From JAQXGO01 sp045592445 (lineage in GTDB: Bacteria; Bacillota; Clostridia; UMGS1883; UMGS1540), in contig JAZNUV010000041.1 in assembly GCA_045592445.1 (NCBI GenBank), forward strand, positions 1-10,435: DNA of 10,435 nucleotides, given 5' to 3'. Each line of letters opens with the position of its first letter. The first letter of the stretch is position 1. The notes beneath the pieces are model-generated. The model saw only the letters and a program-made list of their open reading frames with translations. It ran no database searches and was not told the origin of the DNA. Below are positions 1-6,408 of the stretch, piece after piece. Position numbers and translations under genes: made by a program.

Positions 1-7
1 AAGCAAG

Positions 8-42
8 TAACGACGGGGTTTCTCAATAAAATCCCGTCGTTA
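8..42. repeat. 14-bp stem-loop in the left intergenic region
   Basis: Positions 8-21 pair with 29-42 (14 pairs including one G-T wobble) around a 7-base loop. On the minus strand the stem is followed by ACTTGCTT up to the window edge, so it may be the cut-off terminator of the small membrane protein gene that ends at 175. On the plus strand the tail (TATTTATTCTTTT) is a weak U-rich tract. The stem itself is plain to see; its role as a terminator is inference. Confidence 0.55.
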
Positions 43-63
43 TATTTATTCTTTTGATATACA

Positions 64-81
64 GAATGGATAAATCCATTC
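64..81. repeat. Short palindrome, possible dispersed intergenic repeat
   Basis: GAATGGA at 64-70 and TCCATTC at 75-81 form a perfect 7-bp inverted repeat around TAAA. The flanking text (TGTAGGGAATGGATTTATCC on the minus strand) resembles palindromic repeats scattered between genes in gut Clostridia, as far as I recall. Multi-copy status cannot be shown from one window. I see no coding potential in the surrounding bases 43-141. Confidence 0.4.
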
Positions 82-141
82 CCTACAATATGTGTGGTTT
101 TGATGCCTTTCCTTGCGGTAGAACAAGTTTTTCGACAGTCT

Positions 142-174
142 AAGGGCGAGCTTTGTGGCTCGCCCTTGCTTTTT
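142..174 (+). terminator. Rho-independent terminator reading rightwards
   Basis: AAGGGCGAGC at 142-151 pairs perfectly with GCTCGCCCTT at 158-167 around a 6-base loop, followed by GC and five T at 170-174 on the plus strand. The minus side has no U tract after the stem. It therefore serves a plus-strand gene that would end before this window begins and converge on the minus-strand membrane protein gene, whose stop codon starts one base further on. It may instead be part of a repeat element, because AAGCAAG at 1-7 is the inverted copy of CTTGCTT at 165-171. Confidence 0.6.
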
Positions 175-591
175 CTACTGGAGATTGCAACCGCAAAGCG
201 TCCGTGTCAGGCAAAATAAGAAGCAGACAAGTGACAAAAGTGCCGCAATAAAGAAGGCAAACAAAATTCCCGTATACGTTAAAATAAACGGTGCAGAAAT
301 AATGAAAAGCCCTACAAATGCCAATATGACGCTAATAACCGCTGTGGCAATTAAAAATTGCCCGATGGTACAAAAACAAGACGCCAAATCACCGCCGCGT
401 GAAAAAGAACGAATGGAGAGAAAGATAGTCACCCCTAAAAGCAGCACGGAAAGACCAAGCAAAACAGCGGGCAACACGATCGTGACGGTAATGCCAAGCG
501 TATTGAGGATGAACGGCAATGCAATCCCTGCAATGAAGCTGATAAAAACAACAAACCATTTACAAAGGGAAGATACGTTCGTACAGCACAT
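175..591 (-). CDS. Small cysteine-rich membrane protein of unknown function (138 aa)
   Basis: I do not recognise a family. The product has about four hydrophobic helices, roughly residues 11-30, 36-58, 75-98 and 104-128. A short loop with arginines (61-65) lies between helices 2 and 3. There are nine cysteines: Cys2, Cys3 and Cys10 at the N-terminus, Cys72 and Cys74 between helices 2 and 3, Cys123 and Cys127 in the last helix, and Cys133 and Cys135 in the tail. With an even helix number both cysteine-bearing ends lie on the same side of the membrane. The start at 591 is chosen because GAGAGGAG sits seven bases upstream. An in-frame ATG at 729 would force the gene through two terminators and lacks a good ribosome binding site. 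The gene is a separate unit from yabR; a possible -10 (TATACT, 638-643) has only a poor -35. A spore or envelope role would be a guess. Confidence 0.6.
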   Translation of the reverse strand: MCCTNVSSLCKWFVVFISFIAGIALPFILNTLGITVTIVLPAVLLGLSVLLLGVTIFLSIRSFSRGGDLASCFCTIGQFLIATAVISVILAFVGLFIISAPFILTYTGILFAFFIAALLSLVCFLFCLTRTLCGCNLQ

Positions 592-598
592 ATTAAAA

Positions 599-606
599 CT
601 CCTCTC
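599..606 (-). promoter_or_regulatory. Ribosome binding site fixing the start of the membrane protein
   Basis: On the minus strand GAGAGGAG lies seven bases before the ATG at 591. It decides for the 138-residue start over the longer frame beginning at 729. Confidence 0.7.
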
Positions 607-613
607 ATCAGTT

Positions 614-633
614 TGCGGGCGAAAAAGCCCGCA
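614..633 (-). other. GC-rich leader hairpin before the membrane protein gene
   Basis: TGCGGGC and GCCCGCA form a perfect 7-bp stem with a six-base pyrimidine loop on the minus strand. The stem ends about seven bases before the ribosome binding site and is followed by AACTGATG, not by a U run. It therefore looks like a 5' leader structure rather than a terminator. Any regulatory effect is unproven. Confidence 0.45.
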
Positions 634-654
634 GTACAGTATATGTGGAAATAT

Positions 655-681
655 AAAAAAAGGCCACACATGTGGTGCGGC
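655..681 (-). terminator. Second of two tandem terminators after yabR
   Basis: On the minus strand GCCGCAC pairs with GTGTGGC (seven pairs, one a G-U wobble) around a five-base loop, then C and seven T (661 to 655). It lies directly behind the first terminator and would catch read-through from the division/sporulation cluster. Confidence 0.7.
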
Positions 682-685
682 TGAT

Positions 686-711
686 AAAAAAAGTCCCCAT
701 TTTATGGGGAC
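686..711 (-). terminator. Terminator of the yabP-yabQ-divIC-yabR unit
   Basis: On the minus strand GTCCCCAT and ATGGGGAC form a perfect 8-bp stem with a three-base loop, followed at once by seven T (692 to 686). It starts 33 bases after the yabR stop codon and is the expected end of that transcript. Confidence 0.9.
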
Positions 712-744
712 ACAATTTGTGTGTTTCATGATTTTACAGATAAC

Positions 745-1161
745 TCAGTTGCCGCGCCGTGAACCTGTACGACGGGGTTCCATATTGCGGCGAATGGATT
801 GCATGCGCTCATCACTGTCATGCTTAAACTGCAAAAGTTTATCTTCAAAAGATACGGGCTCGGAAGAACGTTTAGGCGTCCACTCGTACTCCATCGGACG
901 CTTTACATGGGTGCGAGGTTTTTCTTCCAAAATTGCTTTTTTAATCGATAATGCAATCTTTCCGTTTGGTTCTATCGATACAATTTTTACGCGTACCGAT
1001 TGCCCCACCTGCAAAAAATCGTGAATATCCTTAACATATTCGGTTGTAACCTCGGAAATATGTACAAGACCTGTCTTACCTTCGCCGATGTTAATAAATG
1101 CACCGAACTTTGTAATTCCGTCCACACGTCCTTCGACAATTTTTCCAACCTCGAATGCCAT
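745..1161 (-). CDS. yabR: S1 domain RNA-binding protein, YabR type (138 aa)
   Basis: Residues 4-75 are a single S1 (OB-fold) RNA-binding domain. It has the typical G-x-V-x-x-I-x-x-F-G-A-F-I core, a G-L-V-H-I-S-E turn and a closing G-K-I-A-L-S-I-K strand. Residues 76-138 are a charged tail ending in an arginine- and glycine-rich stretch. A segment with F-E-D-K-L-L-Q-F-K-x-D-S-D-E (105-118) is characteristic of the YabR/general-stress-protein-13 type. The length fits the family. YabR-like proteins are linked to RNA or ribosome binding, but a precise job is not settled. The gene lies 37 bases after divIC, its standard neighbour, and has a purine-rich AAGGGGGA about ten bases before the start. 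It is most likely co-transcribed with divIC and ends at two terminators. Confidence 0.9.
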   Translation of the reverse strand: MAFEVGKIVEGRVDGITKFGAFINIGEGKTGLVHISEVTTEYVKDIHDFLQVGQSVRVKIVSIEPNGKIALSIKKAILEEKPRTHVKRPMEYEWTPKRSSEPVSFEDKLLQFKHDSDERMQSIRRNMEPRRTGSRRGN

Positions 1162-1198
1162 AACTGCAAGTTTCCCCCTTCGGAAGTATAAAGTAAAG

Positions 1199-1501
1199 TC
1201 AGCGACCGGTTACGTCCACAAAAACAGTTTCATCCGGCAAAACGAGGCCGAGCTTTTCACGGGCAATTCGTTCAATGTACGCATCAGACCGAGATAACGT
1301 ATCCAAATCTTCCACCTGCGAAAGCGTTTCCTGCGCCTCTGTGATTTCTGCCTCAAGTTGAGAAATTTGTGCGTTGTTTTCGCGGAGAGAAACCTCCTGG
1401 CAAATAATGGCATAAAAAAGGTACATGATAAGACCTACCATGAAACAAACGCGGATATTTACAATTTTTTTCGATTGTTTTTTTCTCTTGTTCATGCCCA
1501 T
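1199..1501 (-). CDS. divIC: Cell-division protein DivIC/FtsB family (100 aa)
   Basis: This is a short bitopic septum protein. A lysine/arginine-rich cytoplasmic tail (residues 1-13) is followed by one transmembrane helix (about 17-35) and an extracellular heptad-type coiled coil (about 36-66). The family-typical end S-R-S-D-A-Y-I-E-R-I-A-R-E-K-L-G-L-V follows (70-87). DivIC pairs with FtsL and is part of the divisome that activates septal wall synthesis. Length and position between yabQ and yabR match the known gene order. The ATG at 1501 has AGGTGG four bases upstream; a second in-frame ATG at 1495 is also possible. A near-perfect sigma-A promoter sits directly upstream, in keeping with the need for division protein in growing cells while yabP and yabQ are sporulation genes. 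Confidence 0.93.
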   Translation of the reverse strand: MGMNKRKKQSKKIVNIRVCFMVGLIMYLFYAIICQEVSLRENNAQISQLEAEITEAQETLSQVEDLDTLSRSDAYIERIAREKLGLVLPDETVFVDVTGR

Positions 1502-1517
1502 AATCCCACCTGATATT

Positions 1518-1546
1518 ATTATAACGTAAAATTTTTATTTTGTAAA
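1518..1546 (-). promoter_or_regulatory. Strong sigma-A promoter for divIC
   Basis: On the minus strand TTTACA (1541-1546), exactly 17 bases of spacer, then TATAAT (1518-1523): 11 of 12 consensus bases. A start about seven bases after the -10 falls near 1511, so the messenger leader would be only about ten bases long, with the AGGTGG ribosome binding site at its very 5' end. It lies in the 50-base gap between yabQ and divIC. Confidence 0.8.
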
Positions 1547-1551
1547 GAGTT

Positions 1552-2061
1552 TTAATACATTTTTAGCCTTTTTTTTATTTTTTTTGCATTTCTTCGACCA
1601 TATTGTGTCAGATGATGCGTTTTTCGACAAAAGAAAAGCATGAAACGACGGCATGGTTTCCATAAGAAGAGAACAGGTTTACACAAGAGGCGGTAGAAAA
1701 ACAAAAAGGGAAACAGCAAAATTTTCCCAATATAACATAAAATTTGCCCGAGATAAATGGCGGAGGCAGACAAAAACCGCACAACAAAGTCACGCACGAG
1801 AAGATGGTAAAGTGTCGCGCCAAGCAGAATGCCGCAGAAGATATACCAGCGGGGTTGCCCGTCATTATACTGATACAAAAAGAAAAAGGCGGCACAGGCG
1901 GCAAGAAGCCAAAAGAGTAGGTCTTGCACGCCAACCCATACTGCACCGCTTTTTACGAGACGGCGGAAAGTGCGGAAAAGGTCAAACAGTACACCTGCCG
2001 CAATACCGCCGAGGACGGACAACAGAAAAACGGTAAGCTGATTTGTAACGGAAACAGCCAC
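1552..2061 (-). CDS. yabQ: Spore cortex biosynthesis protein YabQ (169 aa)
   Basis: This is a membrane protein with about four hydrophobic segments (roughly residues 7-26, 48-65, 73-92 and 103-125) and a very basic C-terminus (from about 138). Family signs are D27-x-x-R30-x-x-R33-R34 after the first helix, the D47-L-L-F-W51 block and the N66-D-G-x-x-R71 turn. YabQ sits in the membrane around the forespore and is needed for cortex formation in Bacillus subtilis. The start is GTG at 2061, six bases after the yabP stop. The weak AGGT ribosome binding site overlaps the end of yabP, so translation is probably coupled. The protein is shorter than the Bacillus one, mainly at the C-terminus. Confidence 0.9.
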   Translation of the reverse strand: MAVSVTNQLTVFLLSVLGGIAAGVLFDLFRTFRRLVKSGAVWVGVQDLLFWLLAACAAFFFLYQYNDGQPRWYIFCGILLGATLYHLLVRDFVVRFLSASAIYLGQILCYIGKILLFPFLFFYRLLCKPVLFLWKPCRRFMLFFCRKTHHLTQYGRRNAKKIKKRLKMY

Positions 2062-2067
2062 GATCGC

Positions 2068-2373
2068 TTACCTAAACAGCTTAGCCAAAAATCCCATGCC
2101 GCGCGTTTTGGATGCATCGCCGTCTGTATAGATTAGTGCACCGATTTCACCTTCAATAATGACTTCGCCTGTTTCGACTGAAAGTTTGTTTATATGGAGT
2201 GCGGCACCGCGGATGGTCAGTGTACCCGTGTCGGTGAATAATGTAATACTGTCCTCATCAAAGCTATCTACATCTTCAATGCCTGATATCGTGAGTTTTT
2301 TTCGGTTTTCCAGAATCAGGTTGTGGAGTGCCTCTTTTGGCACGCTTTTTGAAAATCTTTTTTCGTCTAACAT
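2068..2373 (-). CDS. yabP: Sporulation protein YabP (101 aa)
   Basis: A small beta-rich protein of the YabP family. The recognisable pattern is L-T-I-S-G-I-E-D-V-D-S-F-D (27-39), then L-T-I-R-G-A-A-L-H-I-N-K-L (52-64) and G-E-V-I-I-E-G-E-I (69-77). In Bacillus it is made in the mother cell under sigma-E and takes part in sporulation; its molecular role is not well defined. The start at 2373 is chosen because GAAAGGA lies nine bases upstream and the family begins here. The same frame runs open further upstream, but that part is antisense-free spacer, the terminator and the end of the E1 gene. yabP heads the yabP-yabQ pair and directly follows the terminator of the metabolic operon; hup and yabO, its usual upstream partners, are not here. 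Confidence 0.92.
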   Translation of the reverse strand: MLDEKRFSKSVPKEALHNLILENRKKLTISGIEDVDSFDEDSITLFTDTGTLTIRGAALHINKLSVETGEVIIEGEIGALIYTDGDASKTRGMGFLAKLFR

Positions 2374-2409
2374 AAAATTGCATCCTTTCTCAAAAATAGC
2401 TTGTAACAT

Positions 2410-2417
2410 ACTATATG
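2410..2417 (-). promoter_or_regulatory. Possible -10 box for yabP-yabQ
   Basis: On the minus strand CATATAGT matches six of eight positions of the sigma-E -10 (CATACAMT) and contains TATAGT, close to a sigma-A -10. It would give a leader of about 30 bases. No convincing -35 lies at the right distance, so the sigma factor stays open. An AT-rich 8-bp inverted repeat (2446-2453 with 2456-2463) lies just upstream. Confidence 0.25.
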
Positions 2418-2479
2418 GGACGAGATGTTGTTTTAGAACAAAAAGTTTAAATTTCAATTTAAAAACTGAAAGAACATAC

Positions 2480-2518
2480 GAAAAGAAAAAGCCCCGAAAA
2501 CAAATGTTTTCGGGGCTT
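2480..2518 (-). terminator. Terminator of the dehydrogenase operon
   Basis: On the minus strand AAGCCCCGAAAACA pairs with TGTTTTCGGGGCTT (14 perfect pairs, innermost ones probably open), then TTTCTTTTC. It begins 19 bases after the E1 stop codon and separates the metabolic operon from the yabP cluster. Confidence 0.92.
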
Positions 2519-2536
2519 GTAGTATTGTGTTTTAGA

Positions 2537-5011
2537 TCAAACACCCAGACGGTTTCTGCGCAGTTGCTCGCCTTCTGTGAAGTTTTCTTTTGCAACATAG
2601 CCGGGAAGCGGGAGTACCTTTTCGTGGATTGCATCAATAATCCAGCTTGCCTGCGGGAAGAATGCATCTTCAAGCTCGTGAGACGGTGTGATCCAGTTGC
2701 GTGCGCCGACAACAACGGGCGGTGCATCGAGGTAATCGAATGCCATCTCACTGATATTCTGTGCAATATCCTTAAGGTGTGAGCCGCGTTCGCAAGCATC
2801 ACTTGCCAAAACGATGCGGCCTGTTTTCTTAACGGATTCAAGCACTTTATCGTAGTTGAAGGGAACGATGGAACGTGCGTCGATAACTTCAGCAGAGATA
2901 CCATATTTCTCTTCAAGTTCTTTTGCAGCGTCGAGTGCGCGGTAGAGAGTTGCACCGATGGTGAGAATTGTAATATCCGAACCTGTACGCTTTACATCCG
3001 GCTCGCCAATCGGAATTTCGTAGTATTCCTCAGGAACACCGCCCTCATGGAACTGTTCACCAATGTCATAAATTCTCTGGCTTTCAAAGAATACAACCGG
3101 GTCTGTGCCGGAAAGTGCGCTTGCCATAAGACCCTTTGCATCATAAGGTGTTACCGGGAAAACAACCTTAAGACCCGGGATATGCGATACGATACTGGTC
3201 CAGTCCTGAGAGTGCTGTGCACCGTACTTAGAACCGACGGAAACACGGAGAACAACGGGCATTTTGAGAATGCCTGCGCTCATGGACTGCCATTTTGCGA
3301 GCTGATTCAATACTTCGTCGCCTGCACGGCCGAGGAAGTCGCAATACATAAGCTCTGCGATAACACGACCGCCACTCATGGCGTAACCGACTGCACTACC
3401 GACGATAGCAGCTTCGGAAATCGGAGAGTTGAAGAAACGGTGGTAGGGAAGTGCTTCCGTAAGACCGCGGTAAACAGCGAATGCGCCACCCCAGTCACGG
3501 TTATCTTCACCATAGGCAACCAGTGTCGGGTCTTTGTAGAAACGGTCGATAATCGCTTCAAAGAGACCGTCACGCAGCTGATAGACCTGATTCTTTGTAT
3601 ACGGCTTGCCATTTTCATCAAATGCGAAGCGTTTGCGGCGTGCAATCTGCTGTACGCGGGGATTTTCTTCCATGGGTTGGAGTACATCGGGCTCTCTGTC
3701 ATCCATTTTTTCAATCTTTTCGTTGGAGAACATAATGCCTTCAACCTTTTCGGGATTTGTATGCAGATTCATACGGGGAGAAATTTCCTCGTCAATTGCA
3801 AGCTTGTAAATCTTAGTCATGCGCTCAATGATTTCTTCGTCCATAGCGGCGAAATCATCAGCATTTGCAATCTTCGCGTCGGAAAGCTTTGCTTTGTAAG
3901 CTTCCAAAACGTCATGTGCTGCCCAGGCTTCCTTCTCCTCTTTCGTTCTGTAACTGTCGGAGTCGGACGGGGAGTGACCTGCCATACGGAAGGTAAGTGT
4001 ATCCATAAGTACAGGGCCGCGACCTTCCTTAATAATTTCAATCTTGCGGCGCATTGCATCGATAACAGCCAAGGGATTGTAGCCGTCAACACGTTCTGCA
4101 TGCATCTGATCCGGATTTACGCCGGCACCGACTCTGGCAAGAACATTGTATGCCATAGTTTCGCCGACTGTCTGACCACCCATGCCGTACAGGTTATTGA
4201 AGAAGTTGAAAATAATCGGGAGACCCTTGTTGTAACCTTCTTCCCAGAGCTGACGAATCTGATCCATTGAACCCATGTTCAATGCTTCCCAAACAGGACC
4301 GCAACCAAGGGATGCGTCACCGATGTTCGAGATAACGATACCGTCTTTCTTATTTACGCGCTTATAAAGTGCGCTACCCATTGCAACTGTAGCGGAACCG
4401 CCAACGATTGCGTTGTTCGGGTAAATACCGAAGGGTGTAAAGAATGCATGCATGGAGCCGCCGAGACCTTTGTTAAAGCCGGTTTCTCTTGCAAAAACTT
4501 CGGAAAGTGCGCCGTAGAGGAGGAAGTCAATTGCGGAATCCTTAACGTTGCCCTTGTCCTTTTCTTTGCCTTCGATTACACGGTAGGTCTGACCGTCGAA
4601 GAAGCTTGTCATGTCTTCCATGAGCTCTTTGTCATCGAGCTTATGAATAGAAGAAAGACCTTTTGCTAAGATTTCGCCATGGCTTCTATGGGAGCCAAAG
4701 ATGAAATCTTCTTTGTTAAGAAGGTAAGCCTGTCCGACAGCGGATGCTTCCTGACCCATCGAAAGGTGAGCAGGGCCGGGATTGTTGTAGGCAATGTCGT
4801 TGTAGCCGCCTGTGGTCTTAACAAGGTACAGCATGGTTTCAAATTCGCGGATAATGCGCATGTCGCGGTAAATCCGCAGGAAATCCTCTTTAGAGAAGTT
4901 TTCCTTTTCTTCTTCGATTGTTTTCTTGTACTGGTTTACCGGAATGTCTTTAAATTTTACTTTGCCCGGCTTACGCAGCTCGTTCGGATCCATAAACAGA
5001 GATTTTGTCAT
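2537..5011 (-). CDS. Fused 2-oxoacid dehydrogenase E1 alpha-beta, thiamine diphosphate-dependent (824 aa)
   Basis: E1 of a 2-oxoacid dehydrogenase complex: it decarboxylates its substrate on thiamine diphosphate and transfers the acyl group to the E2 lipoyl arm. Residues about 41-425 are an E1-alpha. Visible there are the H-R-S-H-G block (108-112), K-G-L-G-G-S-M-H (181-188), the cofactor motif G-D-A (231-233) to N-N (272-273), and the H346-S-P-S-D active-site loop. Residues about 474-824 are an E1-beta, with the proton-relay glutamate in P-I-S-E533-A and the H600-S-Q motif. Separate subunits would total some 650-700 residues. The extra length lies in a 40-residue N-terminal tail, an insertion around 121-165, a stretch around 247-262 inside the cofactor motif, and the linker 426-473. 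G-D-A replaces the usual G-D-G. The ribosome binding site AAGGAGG overlaps the E3 stop. Pyruvate, branched-chain oxoacids or acetoin are all possible substrates; none is assigned. Confidence 0.9.
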   Translation of the reverse strand: MTKSLFMDPNELRKPGKVKFKDIPVNQYKKTIEEEKENFSKEDFLRIYRDMRIIREFETMLYLVKTTGGYNDIAYNNPGPAHLSMGQEASAVGQAYLLNKEDFIFGSHRSHGEILAKGLSSIHKLDDKELMEDMTSFFDGQTYRVIEGKEKDKGNVKDSAIDFLLYGALSEVFARETGFNKGLGGSMHAFFTPFGIYPNNAIVGGSATVAMGSALYKRVNKKDGIVISNIGDASLGCGPVWEALNMGSMDQIRQLWEEGYNKGLPIIFNFFNNLYGMGGQTVGETMAYNVLARVGAGVNPDQMHAERVDGYNPLAVIDAMRRKIEIIKEGRGPVLMDTLTFRMAGHSPSDSDSYRTKEEKEAWAAHDVLEAYKAKLSDAKIANADDFAAMDEEIIERMTKIYKLAIDEEISPRMNLHTNPEKVEGIMFSNEKIEKMDDREPDVLQPMEENPRVQQIARRKRFAFDENGKPYTKNQVYQLRDGLFEAIIDRFYKDPTLVAYGEDNRDWGGAFAVYRGLTEALPYHRFFNSPISEAAIVGSAVGYAMSGGRVIAELMYCDFLGRAGDEVLNQLAKWQSMSAGILKMPVVLRVSVGSKYGAQHSQDWTSIVSHIPGLKVVFPVTPYDAKGLMASALSGTDPVVFFESQRIYDIGEQFHEGGVPEEYYEIPIGEPDVKRTGSDITILTIGATLYRALDAAKELEEKYGISAEVIDARSIVPFNYDKVLESVKKTGRIVLASDACERGSHLKDIAQNISEMAFDYLDAPPVVVGARNWITPSHELEDAFFPQASWIIDAIHEKVLPLPGYVAKENFTEGEQLRRNRLGV

Positions 5012-5024
5012 TGTAAATTCCTCC

Positions 5025-6395
5025 TTAACATTTCACTTGAAAAATGGCTTCCCGTATAATTTCGCAAACTGTCGGATGCGGGAAAACAAATTCCTTAATA
5101 TCGTCAATTTTCCATTGCGATTCAATCATCATGACCGCAGCTACTACAAATTCGGAAGCGTAGTTTGACAAAACGTGGCAACCGATTATGCGGCGGTACT
5201 TCTTATCCACCAAAAGCTTAATGATGCCGTTGCCGCCTTCATTTTCGGCAACATAGCGGCCGCTATACTGCATCGGCAGCTTCACGACCTCAAAGTCATA
5301 GCCCTTTTCCTTAGCCGTTTTTTCGGTTTCACCGACACTGCCGACTTCCGGATTGGTGTAAATAACGGCGGGGATAGCGTCATAACGCATAATATCCTTT
5401 TTGCCGAGAATGTTATTGACTGCAACTTCTGCTTCGCGATACGCCGTATGTGCCAACATCGACTTCCCATTGACATCACCTGCAGCATATACGCCGGGAA
5501 CATTGGTTTTCTGATGACGGTCAGTCACAATTGCGCCGCGGTTTACTTCAACACCGATTGTTTCAAGGCCGATATCTGCCGAAACAGCGCGACGACCAAT
5601 GGAAAGGAGAACCTTGTCTGCCTTTACGCTTTCAGTTTTGCCGTCCTTTTCAAAGACAACGGCATCTTTTGTAACTTCTGTAACCTTTGCACCGAGGTGG
5701 AAGGTAATACCCTTTGCTTTATAATTTTTCAAAAGAATTTCGCTGATTTCATCATCAGTCGGGCCTGCAATCTTCGGCATCATTTCTACGACTGTAACGG
5801 TAGAACCTACGGAATTATAGTAGGAAGCCATTTCAAGCCCGATAACGCCGCCGCCAACAACAACGAGGTTCTTCGGGATTTCTTCCAAATCTAAAATCTC
5901 GCGGTTTGTGAGGACAAGACCGCTTTCTACACCTTCTTTTACACCGGGAATGGGCGGTACAACGGGAGCGGAGCCAGTGGCAATGATAAGCTGTTTGCCG
6001 ATGTATTCCTTGCCGTCAGCCTCGATGATGTAACCGTCAGCGCCTCGGCCGCAAATTTTACCGATTGCTTTTACCATTTCGACCTTGTTGCTCTTTAAAG
6101 TCATTTCAATGCCGCCAACCAATGTTTTCACAACCTTGTTTTTGCGGGCAATTACTTTTTTCTGGTCAATGGAAGAAGAACCGACCGTAACGCCGTATGC
6201 ATCGCCGTGTTTGGTGTAATCAAAAACCTTTGCGGAGTAGAGAAGGGATTTGGATGGTACGCAGCCCTCGTTTAAGCAAACGCCGCCAAAACTTCTCTTT
6301 TCAATTACCAGTGTCTTAAGACCGGCATGACCGGCGCGTTCTGCCGCCAAATAGCCGGCGGGACCGCCACCCAGTACGATTAAATCATATATCAT
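5025..6395 (-). CDS. lpdA: Dihydrolipoamide dehydrogenase, E3 (456 aa)
   Basis: This flavoprotein reoxidises the dihydrolipoyl groups of E2 and makes NADH. All signatures are present: the FAD motif G-G-G-P-A-G (9-14), the redox disulfide C40-L-N-E-G-C45, and the second nucleotide motif G-G-G-V-I-G (181-186). Glu204 at the end of the following strand points to NAD rather than NADP. The second FAD motif A-G-D-V is at 305-308, and the base H440-P-T-x-x-E445 is near the C-terminus. There is no N-terminal lipoyl domain, unlike some clostridial E3 proteins. The length is normal. The gene starts 13 bases after E2; its AGGAGG overlaps the E2 TAG stop, and the same arrangement recurs at its own end with E1, so E2, E3 and E1 are probably translated in step. 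Clustering makes it the dedicated E3 of this complex. Confidence 0.95.
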   Translation of the reverse strand: MIYDLIVLGGGPAGYLAAERAGHAGLKTLVIEKRSFGGVCLNEGCVPSKSLLYSAKVFDYTKHGDAYGVTVGSSSIDQKKVIARKNKVVKTLVGGIEMTLKSNKVEMVKAIGKICGRGADGYIIEADGKEYIGKQLIIATGSAPVVPPIPGVKEGVESGLVLTNREILDLEEIPKNLVVVGGGVIGLEMASYYNSVGSTVTVVEMMPKIAGPTDDEISEILLKNYKAKGITFHLGAKVTEVTKDAVVFEKDGKTESVKADKVLLSIGRRAVSADIGLETIGVEVNRGAIVTDRHQKTNVPGVYAAGDVNGKSMLAHTAYREAEVAVNNILGKKDIMRYDAIPAVIYTNPEVGSVGETEKTAKEKGYDFEVVKLPMQYSGRYVAENEGGNGIIKLLVDKKYRRIIGCHVLSNYASEFVVAAVMMIESQWKIDDIKEFVFPHPTVCEIIREAIFQVKC

Positions 6396-6408
6396 CTCAA
6401 GTCGCCTC

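Noticed and set aside
592..729. Longer start for the membrane protein at 729
   Set aside because: It would be translated across two terminators and gives an N-terminus without membrane-protein logic; GAGAGGAG supports the start at 591.
155..1024. Plus-strand open frame of 289 codons
   Set aside because: It runs antisense across the membrane protein gene, two terminators and yabR; the translation has no domain and is explained by the genes on the other strand.
2374..2955. Upstream extension of the yabP frame to 295 codons
   Set aside because: The extension passes through a strong terminator and into the E1 gene in another frame; the ribosome binding site and family start support 2373.
3047..4270. 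Long plus-strand open frame of 407 codons
   Set aside because: It lies wholly antisense to the fused E1 gene, is rich in cysteine, asparagine and histidine as expected for a shadow of a biased gene, and has no recognisable domain.
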